A stretch of 25,928 bases of DNA from Oscillospiraceae bacterium (GTDB taxonomy: Bacteria; Bacillota; Clostridia; Oscillospirales; Ruminococcaceae), in NCBI GenBank assembly GCA_016295145.1, contig JAEDLR010000023.1:1-25928 (forward strand). The letters are read 5' to 3'. Positions 1 to 6,475 of this stretch are shown here, one piece after another. Every line of letters begins with the position of its first letter. Position 1 is the first letter of the stretch. The notes beneath the pieces were generated by a model. That model saw only the letters and a list, made by a program, of their open reading frames with translations. It made no database searches and was not told the origin of the DNA. Position numbers and translations under genes: made by a program.

Positions 1-1034
1 ATGCGGTTCTGCATGCTTCCGGTGAGTATTTGCAGCACATTTCTTATCGGTCTGACCCCACAAAAGCGGATACGGATGGGGATGGGTTTGATGACGGTAT
101 TGACCCCAATAGGCTCACATCCGATGTAAAGATTACACGTTTGGCCAACTCTGATTATGTGAAAGTGAGATATGATGACATAAATGGTTGGCATGGCAAT
201 GTTCATGATGATACCACACTTTCTTATGGTGGTAATCAATCATGGTTCAGAAACCCTGATTATTTTGAGGTTGAATATGATTCATACGACAATATCCTAG
301 GCAGTGCTATTATTGACGGAGGAATCATTGGTGAATCCGGTTGTGGATTAATTGCTGCATGCGATACATTGGTTTATTTACATCAAAGCGGTCGAATTGA
401 CTTGAATGCGTACTGGGAATCGTTGGGTTTCGATCATGCACCATTTGAATTGAATGAAGAAGATGGCTCAATCAACTACTCTGCATATATGGATTATGTT
501 GGAAAGATGGCGAGCGAAATCCGTGTATATAAAAAACACAGCATGTATATTGACGTAGTGGATGAATATCTCCCTAGCGGAGCATGGCCTTTCCCAACAA
601 TAGATTTCTTCAAAACATTCACAGATGCTTTTAATGATGCTTTTGAATCAGATGATCAGTCACTTAAGGCGTCGTGGAGAATATCGAACGATAATAAGAA
701 GTGCTTTGACAGAATCAAAAGTATGCTAGAAGCCAATATACCGGCTATGTTTGCCTACTATCATGAGGAACAGAAGTTGCAACTTTATGCATCGTCTGAG
801 GCGAACATATACGAAATTCAGTATAATGAAAAAGGCGAACCGCAGAATCAAATTGGTGGCCACTATATGGTAATAACAGGTGTGTTGGAATACAGTGATG
901 AAGTGGCTGAAATTGTGGGCCACAAAACCATGCTGGAAGTATCATCATGGGGAGATAAGTTTTATATTGATTATGACGATTATTCGTCAGCGTTATCACC
1001 GTTTGCCAATGTTCTGGAGATTGCGGAGGAATAA
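1..1034 (+). CDS. C-terminal part of a calcium-loop protein with a C39/papain-like cysteine peptidase domain (5' end outside window)
   Basis: The frame is open to the left edge, so this is the 3' end of a longer gene; a TTG at 30 is not a convincing start. The first visible residues contain a loop of the type SDPTKADTDGDGFDDG, as in thrombospondin type 3/calcium-binding linkers of secreted bacterial proteins. Counting from that TTG, residues 101-117 hold GESGCGLIAACDTLVYL (candidate nucleophile Cys105), 276-284 hold GGHYMVITG (candidate His278), and 303-315 hold EVSSWGDKFYIDY, matching the Cys...His...(Asn/Asp/Ser)-Trp-Gly order of C39-like and papain-like peptidases. No C-terminal membrane anchor or sorting motif is visible. 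The next gene begins 3 bases after the stop, so the two are probably co-transcribed. The peptidase call rests on motif order only. The domain could be an inactive homologue, because Ser stands where Asn is usual. Extracellular location is inferred. Confidence 0.6.
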   Translation, partial: AVLHASGEYLQHISYRSDPTKADTDGDGFDDGIDPNRLTSDVKITRLANSDYVKVRYDDINGWHGNVHDDTTLSYGGNQSWFRNPDYFEVEYDSYDNILGSAIIDGGIIGESGCGLIAACDTLVYLHQSGRIDLNAYWESLGFDHAPFELNEEDGSINYSAYMDYVGKMASEIRVYKKHSMYIDVVDEYLPSGAWPFPTIDFFKTFTDAFNDAFESDDQSLKASWRISNDNKKCFDRIKSMLEANIPAMFAYYHEEQKLQLYASSEANIYEIQYNEKGEPQNQIGGHYMVITGVLEYSDEVAEIVGHKTMLEVSSWGDKFYIDYDDYSSALSPFANVLEIAEE

Positions 1035-1037
1035 AAT

Positions 1038-1694
1038 ATGCATAAAAAAGGAGCCATATTTGCAGTAGCCATTACCATTGCAGCGTTGCTTCTCTGTTGC
1101 GGCATGCGCTTGTATAAGGATAGAGATGAAAGGAAGCTGCGGCAGTTTTTGGAACAGCAGGCATATGCAGCTTTTGAATTGGAGTCAGTCCGATTTGATA
1201 AAGAGGAGCGTCATATACGCATCGAATACTATGTTCTGGAACATGATAATGCACTGAGTGAGGCATTAATATTACGACGTTCATTAGAGGATTATTTCTA
1301 TCAAAATACAGCTACATATGCTGAGGTGCAAATTGAAATACTGATACAAAAAAGAAACTTCATAACAATACAGTTCGCAAATTACGATATTGCAAATGAC
1401 ATTCATCTAAATCCGCCAAGAATGTGCGAGAATTGTTATGATTTTCATTATATGTGGATTTATGATAATTATAACGATGCATTGTCCGTTTTACAAGGCG
1501 AATCGGATTTAGAGTCATTGTATCTTGCCGAATTTACCGAATATTCAGTGGATTCCCTAAGCGACATGGAAAATCTTCGCTATTTAATCATTGCTGATGA
1601 GAATGCTCCCGCACATTTATTTGAAGCAGAAGCTTACTCGGAGCTTCCGGAAGATTGCGAGGTTGTCGTAAATAATCACCATGATATACGATGA
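1038..1694 (+). CDS. Small membrane-anchored protein of unknown function, downstream partner of the peptidase-like gene
   Basis: This 218-residue protein is not recognised as a named family. The start codon at 1038 is served by a GGAGG-like site lying inside the last codons of the preceding gene, which indicates translational coupling. Residues 5-23 form one hydrophobic segment after a short basic N-terminus (MHKKG), then a basic stretch, so it is either a signal anchor or a signal peptide; the CC pair near residue 20 could suggest a lipoprotein but lacks a clear lipobox. The body is charged and aromatic-rich. Residues about 155-190 (LESLYLAEF...LSDMENLRYLIIAD) look like one or two degenerate leucine-rich units. 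The tight pairing with a peptidase-like secreted protein suggests a partner, chaperone or protective role, but that is inference from context only. Confidence 0.6.
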   Translation: MHKKGAIFAVAITIAALLLCCGMRLYKDRDERKLRQFLEQQAYAAFELESVRFDKEERHIRIEYYVLEHDNALSEALILRRSLEDYFYQNTATYAEVQIEILIQKRNFITIQFANYDIANDIHLNPPRMCENCYDFHYMWIYDNYNDALSVLQGESDLESLYLAEFTEYSVDSLSDMENLRYLIIADENAPAHLFEAEAYSELPEDCEVVVNNHHDIR

Positions 1695-1753
1695 AAGTGA
1701 TCCCGGATTGCACCATCATCATAAACGGTAGAACAGTGCAGCAAGGCAAGTAA
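1691..1753 (+). CDS. Possible 20-residue coupled reading frame, perhaps a gene remnant
   Basis: ATG at 1691 overlaps the stop of the preceding gene in the ATGA arrangement. The frame encodes MKVIPDCTIIINGRTVQQGK and then stops, ten bases before the IS66-like left end. It may be a tiny coupled peptide, the surviving N-terminus of a lost gene, or chance. No homology is claimed. Confidence 0.2.
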   Translation: MKVIPDCTIIINGRTVQQGK

Positions 1754-1762
1754 ACATTCCCT

Positions 1763-2257
1763 GTAAGCATCAACCCAAGGCTTGCGGGGTGTGCCCATGG
1801 TGACCGACGGCTTGGAGTGCGGATTTGTCTCTTTTGATGCGATTATGCGTAACCGTCAAATCCCCTGTGCCTAGCCTCCCCGTGTCTAAAAAGGTATAAT
1901 GTACTCTCAGCAGATCCAAAGACTGTTTAGGAGATTCTAAATCAGTCCATGGAGTAAGTTAGGGCAAAACAGACACAGGAGGCATCAGCATGGAACCGAA
2001 AACAACACCAATCAGAGCGATTAAGCAGGAGGTACGCCTGCAGGAATGGTCAGCGCAAATCGAAGTACAGCAGGCAAGCGGAATGAGTGTCCGCCAATGG
2101 TGTGCCGAGAACGGAATCAAACCTGCCACATATTACTACCATCGGCGGCTTCTTCGTGAGCAATGCATTGAAAAACCACCTGCAATCGTGCCATTGACAG
2201 TACCGCAGCATAGCTCAGATATCCACATTGAGAAGAACGGACTGCATATTTTTCTGT
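1763..2257 (+). mobile_element. Remnant of an IS66-family insertion sequence (left end plus truncated tnpA)
   Basis: The sequence starting at 1763 reads GTAAGCATC and continues with an AAGGCTTGCGGGGTG block. IS66-family elements characteristically begin GTAAGC. About 230 bases further in lies an IS66 accessory gene (tnpA-like). The downstream genes expected in the family, tnpB and the DDE transposase tnpC, are absent, and the homology seems to stop near 2257. No right inverted repeat was found, so this is a 5' fragment and not mobile by itself. The right boundary is approximate. Confidence 0.6.
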
Positions 2258-2295
2258 CTAGCCTCATCTTTTGTGATTGGAGGTCATTTATTTGA
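1990..2295 (+). pseudogene. tnpA: Truncated IS66-family TnpA-like accessory protein
   Basis: The 101-residue product starts with a charged segment, followed by an HTH-like region around residues 15-55 (EWSAQIEVQQASGMSVRQWCAENGI, then KPATYYYHRRLLRE) that is typical of the first open reading frame of IS66 elements. Residues 78-89 (IHIEKNGLHIFL) match the conserved start of the C-terminal strand region, but the sequence then changes to SSLIFCDWRSFI and stops, where the family normally continues for about 15-20 residues. A GGAGG site at about 1978 precedes the ATG. I read this as a 3'-truncated tnpA fused to unrelated DNA. It has no partner transposase here and is unlikely to be functional. Confidence 0.65.
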
Positions 2296-2369
2296 CGCTT
2301 GCGGAGAAGGTCACTGTGGGAATAGACGGCAAACTGACATTCACACTCCGGAACGGAACAGAAGTATAA
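2277..2369 (+). pseudogene. Short C-terminal remnant resembling a serine recombinase tail
   Basis: In a frame different from the tnpA fragment, about 30 codons before the stop at 2367 encode a tail with AEKVTVGIDGKLTFTLRNG followed by TEV. This resembles the last strands of large serine recombinases (resolvase-type integrases), which often end in a V-x-V-x-x-D-G-K-x-x-x-x-x-x-N-G-x-E pattern. The frame is closed by a stop at 2274, so nothing upstream belongs to it. It is followed immediately by a strong hairpin terminator. The identification rests on a short pattern and could be wrong. Confidence 0.35.
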
Positions 2370-2373
2370 AAGT

Positions 2374-2430
2374 AGGGACTGCGATAGCCGTGTGATGATA
2401 GATTCTCACACGGCTGTCGCAGTCCCTTTT
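2374..2430 (+). terminator. Strong hairpin terminator downstream of the mobile remnant
   Basis: A 22-bp stem (2374-2395 with 2406-2427) has one G-T wobble and a 10-base loop and is followed by TTTT (2427-2430). The arms begin AGGGACTGCGA and end TCGCAGTCCCT. It sits 5 bases after the stop of the recombinase-like tail and was probably its terminator. Confidence 0.8.
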
Positions 2431-2634
2431 GGGCAATTTTATCCCTTTTCGCACTATTATCCAGAAAATGCACCCTATACCTTCAAAAACGGCTCTAAAG
2501 TCAACGATTACTTTGCTATCGTTTCCGATTGAACGCAACCAACTGGACATAAACCTAATTTCAGCGGTTTCAGGCTGTTTCCCTCAAAACCAATCGTTTT
2601 CCTTTTCACCGAAAAGCAACGCATCTACACGACT
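2431..2634. other. Non-coding stretch between two terminators
   Basis: This AT-rich spacer lies between the terminator of the mobile remnant and that of ssrA. No plausible gene, promoter or repeat was recognised in it. The short open frames here have no ribosome binding site or family features. Confidence 0.5.
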
Positions 2635-2680
2635 TTATAAAATAAAAGCACCGCAACTTTGATTGTATCAAAATTGCGGT
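2635..2680 (-). terminator. Terminator of ssrA
   Basis: On the minus strand, a 14-bp stem (ACCGCAATTTTGAT paired with ATCAAAGTTGCGGT, one wobble, 3-base loop) is followed by a U-rich run (GCTTTTATTTT). It begins 8 bases after the CCA end of tmRNA. Confidence 0.85.
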
Positions 2681-2687
2681 ACTAATG

Positions 2688-3034
2688 TGGTGGAGGCGAG
2701 GAGAATTGAACTCCTGTCCGAAAGCCGATTCATCCAAACATCTACGAGTGTAGTTTGTTCATTACATTCCCTTTATACGCCGCCAACAAACAGGCTGCGT
2801 ATATTGGTAGCTCATGGTACAACAGCGGTTATGAGCGTGTACCGCAGTCGTTCACCACATATCGACGCCTGACACCGGATCTGTGGTCAAATCCGGGCAG
2901 ACGGACGGCCTCAAGCGGCCATCAGAACGGAATGATTATTCTCGTTTAAATTTATAAAGTTGCACCGTTTACGGGCAGTGCGCCCCGACTCGCCGTTCAG
3001 ACTTCACAACCCCCGTCGAAACCTTTACGCCCCC
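2688..3034 (-). ncRNA. ssrA: Transfer-messenger RNA (tmRNA)
   Basis: tmRNA acts with SmpB to release stalled ribosomes and tag the unfinished protein for degradation. The minus strand begins GGGGGCGTAAAGGTTTCGACG, a standard bacterial tmRNA 5' end, and finishes with a TTCAATTCTCC T-arm and GCCTCCACCA, so both halves of the tRNA-like domain are present and the CCA is encoded. The 5' GGGGGCG can pair with the 3' CGCCTCC. The tag reading frame lies at 2911-2946, reads NENNHSVLMAA before a TGA stop, and is preceded by the usual A-rich segment. The exact resume codon cannot be fixed by eye. The length of about 347 nt is normal. smpB lies 105 bases upstream on the same strand, a common arrangement. 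Confidence 0.96.
2911..2946 (-). other. tmRNA proteolysis-tag reading frame
   Basis: In-frame codons before the TGA encode NENNHSVLMAA. The terminal AA is the usual protease-recognition end. The residue two before it is Met where Leu-Ala-Ala endings are more common. The first tag codon may lie a few codons further upstream. Confidence 0.75.
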
Positions 3035-3139
3035 ATAATTGGGAATACAGGGATTCTGTGTCCTGATATGATGTTATGATACCCGAAAAAACAGAGCCTA
3101 TGAAGGCAAAACCTGTCTGGAAAATTTTTTGTGAATGCT

Positions 3140-3604
3140 CTACTGATTCTTGGATTTGATCGTCCGGTCGATCTCACGGTTTGCAGAACGAATTGCAGCA
3201 GATTCACGCTTATCATAGAGCTTCTTGCCCTTGCACAGACCAAGCTGCACCTTTACTTTGCTGTCGCGAAAGTAAAGTGACAGAGGAATCAGTGTCAGAC
3301 CCTGCTGCTTGAGCGTGCCGAAAAGCTTCAGGATTTCGCGCTTGTGCATCAGCAATCGGCGGACACGCAACGGGTCGCGGTTAAAGAGATTACCCTTTTC
3401 ATAAGGGGAAATATGCATTCCGCGGATCCACAGTTCGCCATCATCAATGGTACACCAGCTATCCTTGAGATTCACGGTGCCTTGCCGTATGGATTTTACT
3501 TCCGTTCCCACAAGTTCAATGCCTGCTTCAAAAGTCTCAAGCACGAAATAGTCATGCCGTGCCTTGCGGTTCTCTGTGATGGTTTTTGTGCCCGGCTGTT
3601 TCAT
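3140..3604 (-). CDS. smpB: SsrA-binding protein SmpB
   Basis: SmpB binds the tRNA-like domain of tmRNA and delivers it to stalled ribosomes. The 154-residue product has the family's usual length. It shows the N-terminal NRKARHDYFVLETFEAGIEL segment (residues 12-31), GTEVKSIR (33-40), the HISPYEKGN loop (64-72), the KVKVQLGLCKGKKLYDKRE strand and switch (116-134) and a basic C-terminal tail that is expected to lie in the ribosomal decoding channel. The frame stays open 34 codons further upstream, but the start at 3604 is chosen because AAAGGAGG lies just before it, because the family starts here, and because the promoter at 3642-3670 would lie inside the longer version. ssrA follows 105 bases downstream with no clear terminator between them. 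Confidence 0.96.
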   Translation of the reverse strand: MKQPGTKTITENRKARHDYFVLETFEAGIELVGTEVKSIRQGTVNLKDSWCTIDDGELWIRGMHISPYEKGNLFNRDPLRVRRLLMHKREILKLFGTLKQQGLTLIPLSLYFRDSKVKVQLGLCKGKKLYDKRESAAIRSANREIDRTIKSKNQ

Positions 3605-3641
3605 GCCTTGCCTCCTTTGCAACAGAATCCGTACAGTTGAT

Positions 3642-3670
3642 ACTATATCACAAATCTGTGCGATTGTCAA
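3642..3670 (-). promoter_or_regulatory. Sigma-A type promoter of smpB
   Basis: On the minus strand, TTGACA (3665-3670) and TATAGT (3642-3647) are separated by exactly 17 bases. Transcription should start about 30 bases before the smpB start codon. Confidence 0.8.
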
Positions 3671-3890
3671 GGGGAAAACGCTCGGTTTCCGCCGCAAAAG
3701 CGACAAATTCGCGGATTATACCATGCCACTCGCGTCATCATGCATCATATATGCATTTGATGCTAGTCATGCGGTAAGGTCAAAAGCAGTCTCATAATGA
3801 TAGGTGCATCCATTCCGAAAATTTCGGGCAGTTTGAATGTTGTTTTGCCTGCGGTGTGGGTGAAATTACGGCAATTTTAGACAAAATGCT
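3671..3890. other. Intergenic region between divergent smpB and speA promoters
   Basis: No gene is supported here. A partly palindromic stretch near 3736-3770 (GCATCATATATGCATTTGATGC) might be a protein-binding site, but nothing specific is recognised. Confidence 0.4.
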
Positions 3891-3918
3891 TGACAGCAAC
3901 TGCGATGTGTGATATAAT
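3891..3918 (+). promoter_or_regulatory. Sigma-A type promoter of the polyamine operon
   Basis: A perfect TTGACA (3891-3896) and a perfect TATAAT (3913-3918) are separated by 16 bases. The start of transcription should be near 3925, which gives an untranslated leader of about 180 bases before speA. Confidence 0.85.
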
Positions 3919-3924
3919 CAAATT

Positions 3925-4103
3925 GATTTGAAAATTCCCATCATGGATATGATGTGTGAGGGCGACTGCAAGGTATCAAAAATCCTTTGCTGCGGTGGTT
4001 TCACCGCCTCTATTGCGATGGCTTGCAGGCTGCCTTTTTCTGTTTTTGCAATGATTTGTTGCAATCAAGCAGGGACTATTTATAGTAGAGGTCAGGAAAA
4101 GGA
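3925..4103 (+). promoter_or_regulatory. Long speA leader with hairpins and an overlapping upstream reading frame
   Basis: The roughly 180-base leader is much longer than other leaders in this window. It holds an imperfect hairpin (GCAAGG near 3968 with CCTTTGC near 3984) and a clean 6-bp hairpin, GCGGTG (3992-3997) with CACCGC (4002-4007). A T-rich run, TTTTTCTGTTTTT, follows at about 4036-4048. From ATG 3943 a frame of 54 codons runs without a stop to a TGA at 4105-4107 that overlaps the speA start as ATGA. It would encode seven cysteines, but it has no recognisable ribosome binding site. The leader matches no riboswitch class I can name. Control of the operon by polyamine or arginine level through this leader is a guess from its length and position. 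Confidence 0.4.
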
Positions 4104-5558
4104 ATGAATCTGGAAAAGCAAAAGCGTGCGCCCGTGTATGAGGCGTTGCAACAGTTGCGCCGCCAGCGTGTGGTACCCTTTGATGTGCCCGGTCATAAGC
4201 GTGGGCGAGGCAATCCCGAGCTGGTACAGCTTTTGGGCGAGCAATGCGTGGGCATTGATGTGAATTCCATGAAGCCACTGGATAATCTCTGCCATCCCGT
4301 TTCGGTGATACTGGAAGCGGAGAATCTGGCAGCAGATGCCTTTGGTGCAGCCCATGCGTTTTTTATGGTGGGTGGAACCACCTCAGCCGTGCAAAGTATG
4401 ATCCTTTCTGCCTGTAAAGCAGGGGATAGGATCATCGTGCCCCGCAATGTCCACAAAAGTGTCATCAATGCGCTTGTGCTTTGCGGCGCAATTCCCGTGT
4501 ATGTCAATCCTGATGTGCAGCCGCGTATCGGCATTGCATTGGGTATGGAGGTCTCACAAGTAGAGCAGGCAATCCTTGCAAATCCCGATGCTGTGGCTGT
4601 GTTTGTCAATAACCCTACCTATTACGGTATCTGTTCTGATCTGCGTTCGATCGTAAAACTTGCACACGCACATCACATGATGGTGCTTGCCGATGAAGCG
4701 CACGGTACGCATTTTTATTTTAATGATACGCTTCCCGTTTCTGCAATGGCAGCAGGTGCAGATATGGCTGCAGTGTCGATGCATAAATCGGGGGGGAGCT
4801 TAACACAGAGTTCTTTGCTTCTGCTCAATGATACCGTCAATGAGGGTTATGTCAAGCAAATCATCAATTTGACGCAGACCACCAGTGCGTCCTATCTGCT
4901 GATGTCAAGCCTTGATATTTCCCGACGCAATCTGGCACTGCGCGGCGAGCAGTCCTTTGGCAAGGTCATGACCATGGCAGAGTATGCCCGTGAGGAGATC
5001 AACGAGATCGGTGGCTACTATGCCTATGGCAGAGAAATCTGCAATGGCACCAGTGCCTTTGATTACGATGTGACGAAGCTTTCTGTCTTTACCCGCGAAA
5101 TCGGTCTTGCAGGGATCGAGGTTTATGACCTGCTGCGCGATGAATACGATATCCAGATTGAGTTTGGCGATATCGGTAATATTCTTGCGTACATTTCTAT
5201 TGGTGACCGTATGCAGGATATCGAACGGTTGGTGGGTGCGCTGGCAGATATCAAACGCCTGTATACCCGTGATACCACAGGTATGCTCAGCCTGGAGTAT
5301 ATTTCGCCCCAGGTAGTTGCAACACCCCAGCAGGCGTTTTATGCAAAGAAAGAAATGCTGCCGCTGGAGCAAACAAATGGCAGAATCTGCGGTGAGTTTG
5401 TGATGTGCTATCCGCCGGGCATCCCGATCCTTGCGCCAGGAGAGATCATCACCAAGGATGTTTTAGAGTACATTTGCTATGCGAAGGATAAGGGCTGTTC
5501 CATGCAGGGCATGGAGGATCCGAAGGTCGAAAAGCTGAATGTGCTGACCGAGCGATGA
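4104..5558 (+). CDS. speA: Orn/Lys/Arg decarboxylase family protein, probably arginine decarboxylase
   Basis: This PLP enzyme most likely converts arginine to agmatine, the first step of the operon's pathway. The 484-residue length fits the short Gram-positive (fold I, SpeA/YaaO-like) type and not the large CadA type. Visible features are VPGHKRG (28-34), GGTTSAVQSMI (90-100), the cofactor-binding Asp197 in LADEAHGTHF, and Lys228 in SMHKSGGSLTQSS, which should carry the PLP. The C-terminal region contains the family's CYPPGIPILAPGE motif. Specificity for arginine rather than lysine or ornithine is inferred from aguA and aguB downstream, which need agmatine. AGGAAAAGGA precedes the start. It is the first gene of the operon, and speE follows 18 bases later. 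Confidence 0.9.
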   Translation: MNLEKQKRAPVYEALQQLRRQRVVPFDVPGHKRGRGNPELVQLLGEQCVGIDVNSMKPLDNLCHPVSVILEAENLAADAFGAAHAFFMVGGTTSAVQSMILSACKAGDRIIVPRNVHKSVINALVLCGAIPVYVNPDVQPRIGIALGMEVSQVEQAILANPDAVAVFVNNPTYYGICSDLRSIVKLAHAHHMMVLADEAHGTHFYFNDTLPVSAMAAGADMAAVSMHKSGGSLTQSSLLLLNDTVNEGYVKQIINLTQTTSASYLLMSSLDISRRNLALRGEQSFGKVMTMAEYAREEINEIGGYYAYGREICNGTSAFDYDVTKLSVFTREIGLAGIEVYDLLRDEYDIQIEFGDIGNILAYISIGDRMQDIERLVGALADIKRLYTRDTTGMLSLEYISPQVVATPQQAFYAKKEMLPLEQTNGRICGEFVMCYPPGIPILAPGEIITKDVLEYICYAKDKGCSMQGMEDPKVEKLNVLTER

Positions 5559-5576
5559 AGAAAGGAGCGAGGTTTC

Positions 5577-6452
5577 GTGGAATTCTGGTTTTCTGAACTG
5601 TATACCCATAATGTAAAAATGTCCATTCGCTGCGACAGGCAGTTATACAGCGGGCAAAGCGATTTTCAGCGGATTGATGTGTTTGAATCTGCGGAGTTTG
5701 GGCGTTTTTTGGTATCCAACGGCAGCGTGATCTTCTCCGAGAAGGACGAGTTCATCTATGATGAGATGATTGTTCATGTGCCCATGTCCGTGCATCCCGA
5801 TGTGAAAAGCGTTTTGGTCATCGGTGGAGGAGATGGCGGCGTTGCCCGTGAGCTCTCGTACTATGACGAGATTGAAGTCATAGATGTGGTAGAGCCCGAT
5901 GAAATGTTCGTGGATGTCTGCCGTGAGTTCTTTCCGGATAATGCCAAGGGCCTGGATGATCCCCGTGTGACCATCTATAATCAAGATGGATTGCGCGCAT
6001 TGCGTACCCGTCACGGAGAGTATGACCTGATTATCAACGATGCTACCGACCCATTTGGACATACCGCAGGGTTGTTTACCAAAGAATTCTATGGTCTGTG
6101 CTATAAAGCCCTGAAGGATGACGGCATTATGGTGTATCAGCATGGCAGCCCCTTCTTTGATGAGGATGAGGCGGCGTGCCGTTCCATGCACAGTAAGGCG
6201 TTTCGTTCTTTTCCTGTGTGCCGTGTGTATCAGGCGCATATTCCGACCTGTCCGTCTGGTTACTGGCTGTTCGGATTTGCCTCGAAGAAGTATCATCCCA
6301 TCCATGATTTTGATCCCAAACGCTGGAAAAAGCGTAAGATTAAGACATGGTATTATACCACAAATCTCCATAACGGCGCTTTTATGTTGCCGCGCTATGT
6401 GGAAGATCTGCTGGAAGAAGCAGAAGACCGCATGAAAAACCGTGACGAATGA
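5577..6452 (+). CDS. speE: Spermidine synthase-like aminopropyltransferase
   Basis: Family members transfer the aminopropyl group of decarboxylated SAM to putrescine. The 291-residue protein has the N-terminal strand domain (QSDFQRIDVFESAEFGRFL), the SAM-type loop GGGDGGVARE (83-92) and the catalytic-loop aspartates in INDATDP (Asp155, Asp158), then LFTKEFY and a YQHGSPF segment. The usual DPxGPA is here DPFGHTAG, and the acidic loop reads VEPDEM rather than the more common V-D-x-D type, so the substrate may differ. The start is GTG, chosen because AAAGGAG lies about ten bases upstream. No speD (SAM decarboxylase) is present in the window, while a carboxyspermidine route is encoded by the next two genes. 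The family is sure; the exact substrate is not. Confidence 0.85.
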   Translation: MEFWFSELYTHNVKMSIRCDRQLYSGQSDFQRIDVFESAEFGRFLVSNGSVIFSEKDEFIYDEMIVHVPMSVHPDVKSVLVIGGGDGGVARELSYYDEIEVIDVVEPDEMFVDVCREFFPDNAKGLDDPRVTIYNQDGLRALRTRHGEYDLIINDATDPFGHTAGLFTKEFYGLCYKALKDDGIMVYQHGSPFFDEDEAACRSMHSKAFRSFPVCRVYQAHIPTCPSGYWLFGFASKKYHPIHDFDPKRWKKRKIKTWYYTTNLHNGAFMLPRYVEDLLEEAEDRMKNRDE

Positions 6453-6475
6453 AACTATAATTTGGAGGAAAACAA

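Noticed and set aside
2765..2772. CATTCCCT here equals the eight bases before the IS66-like left end (1755-1762), suggesting a target duplication
   Set aside because: The match lies inside intact tmRNA, without an IS right end beside it; an 8-base match over 1 kb can arise by chance.
2663..2949. Plus-strand open frames across ssrA
   Set aside because: The segment is a clear tmRNA on the minus strand.
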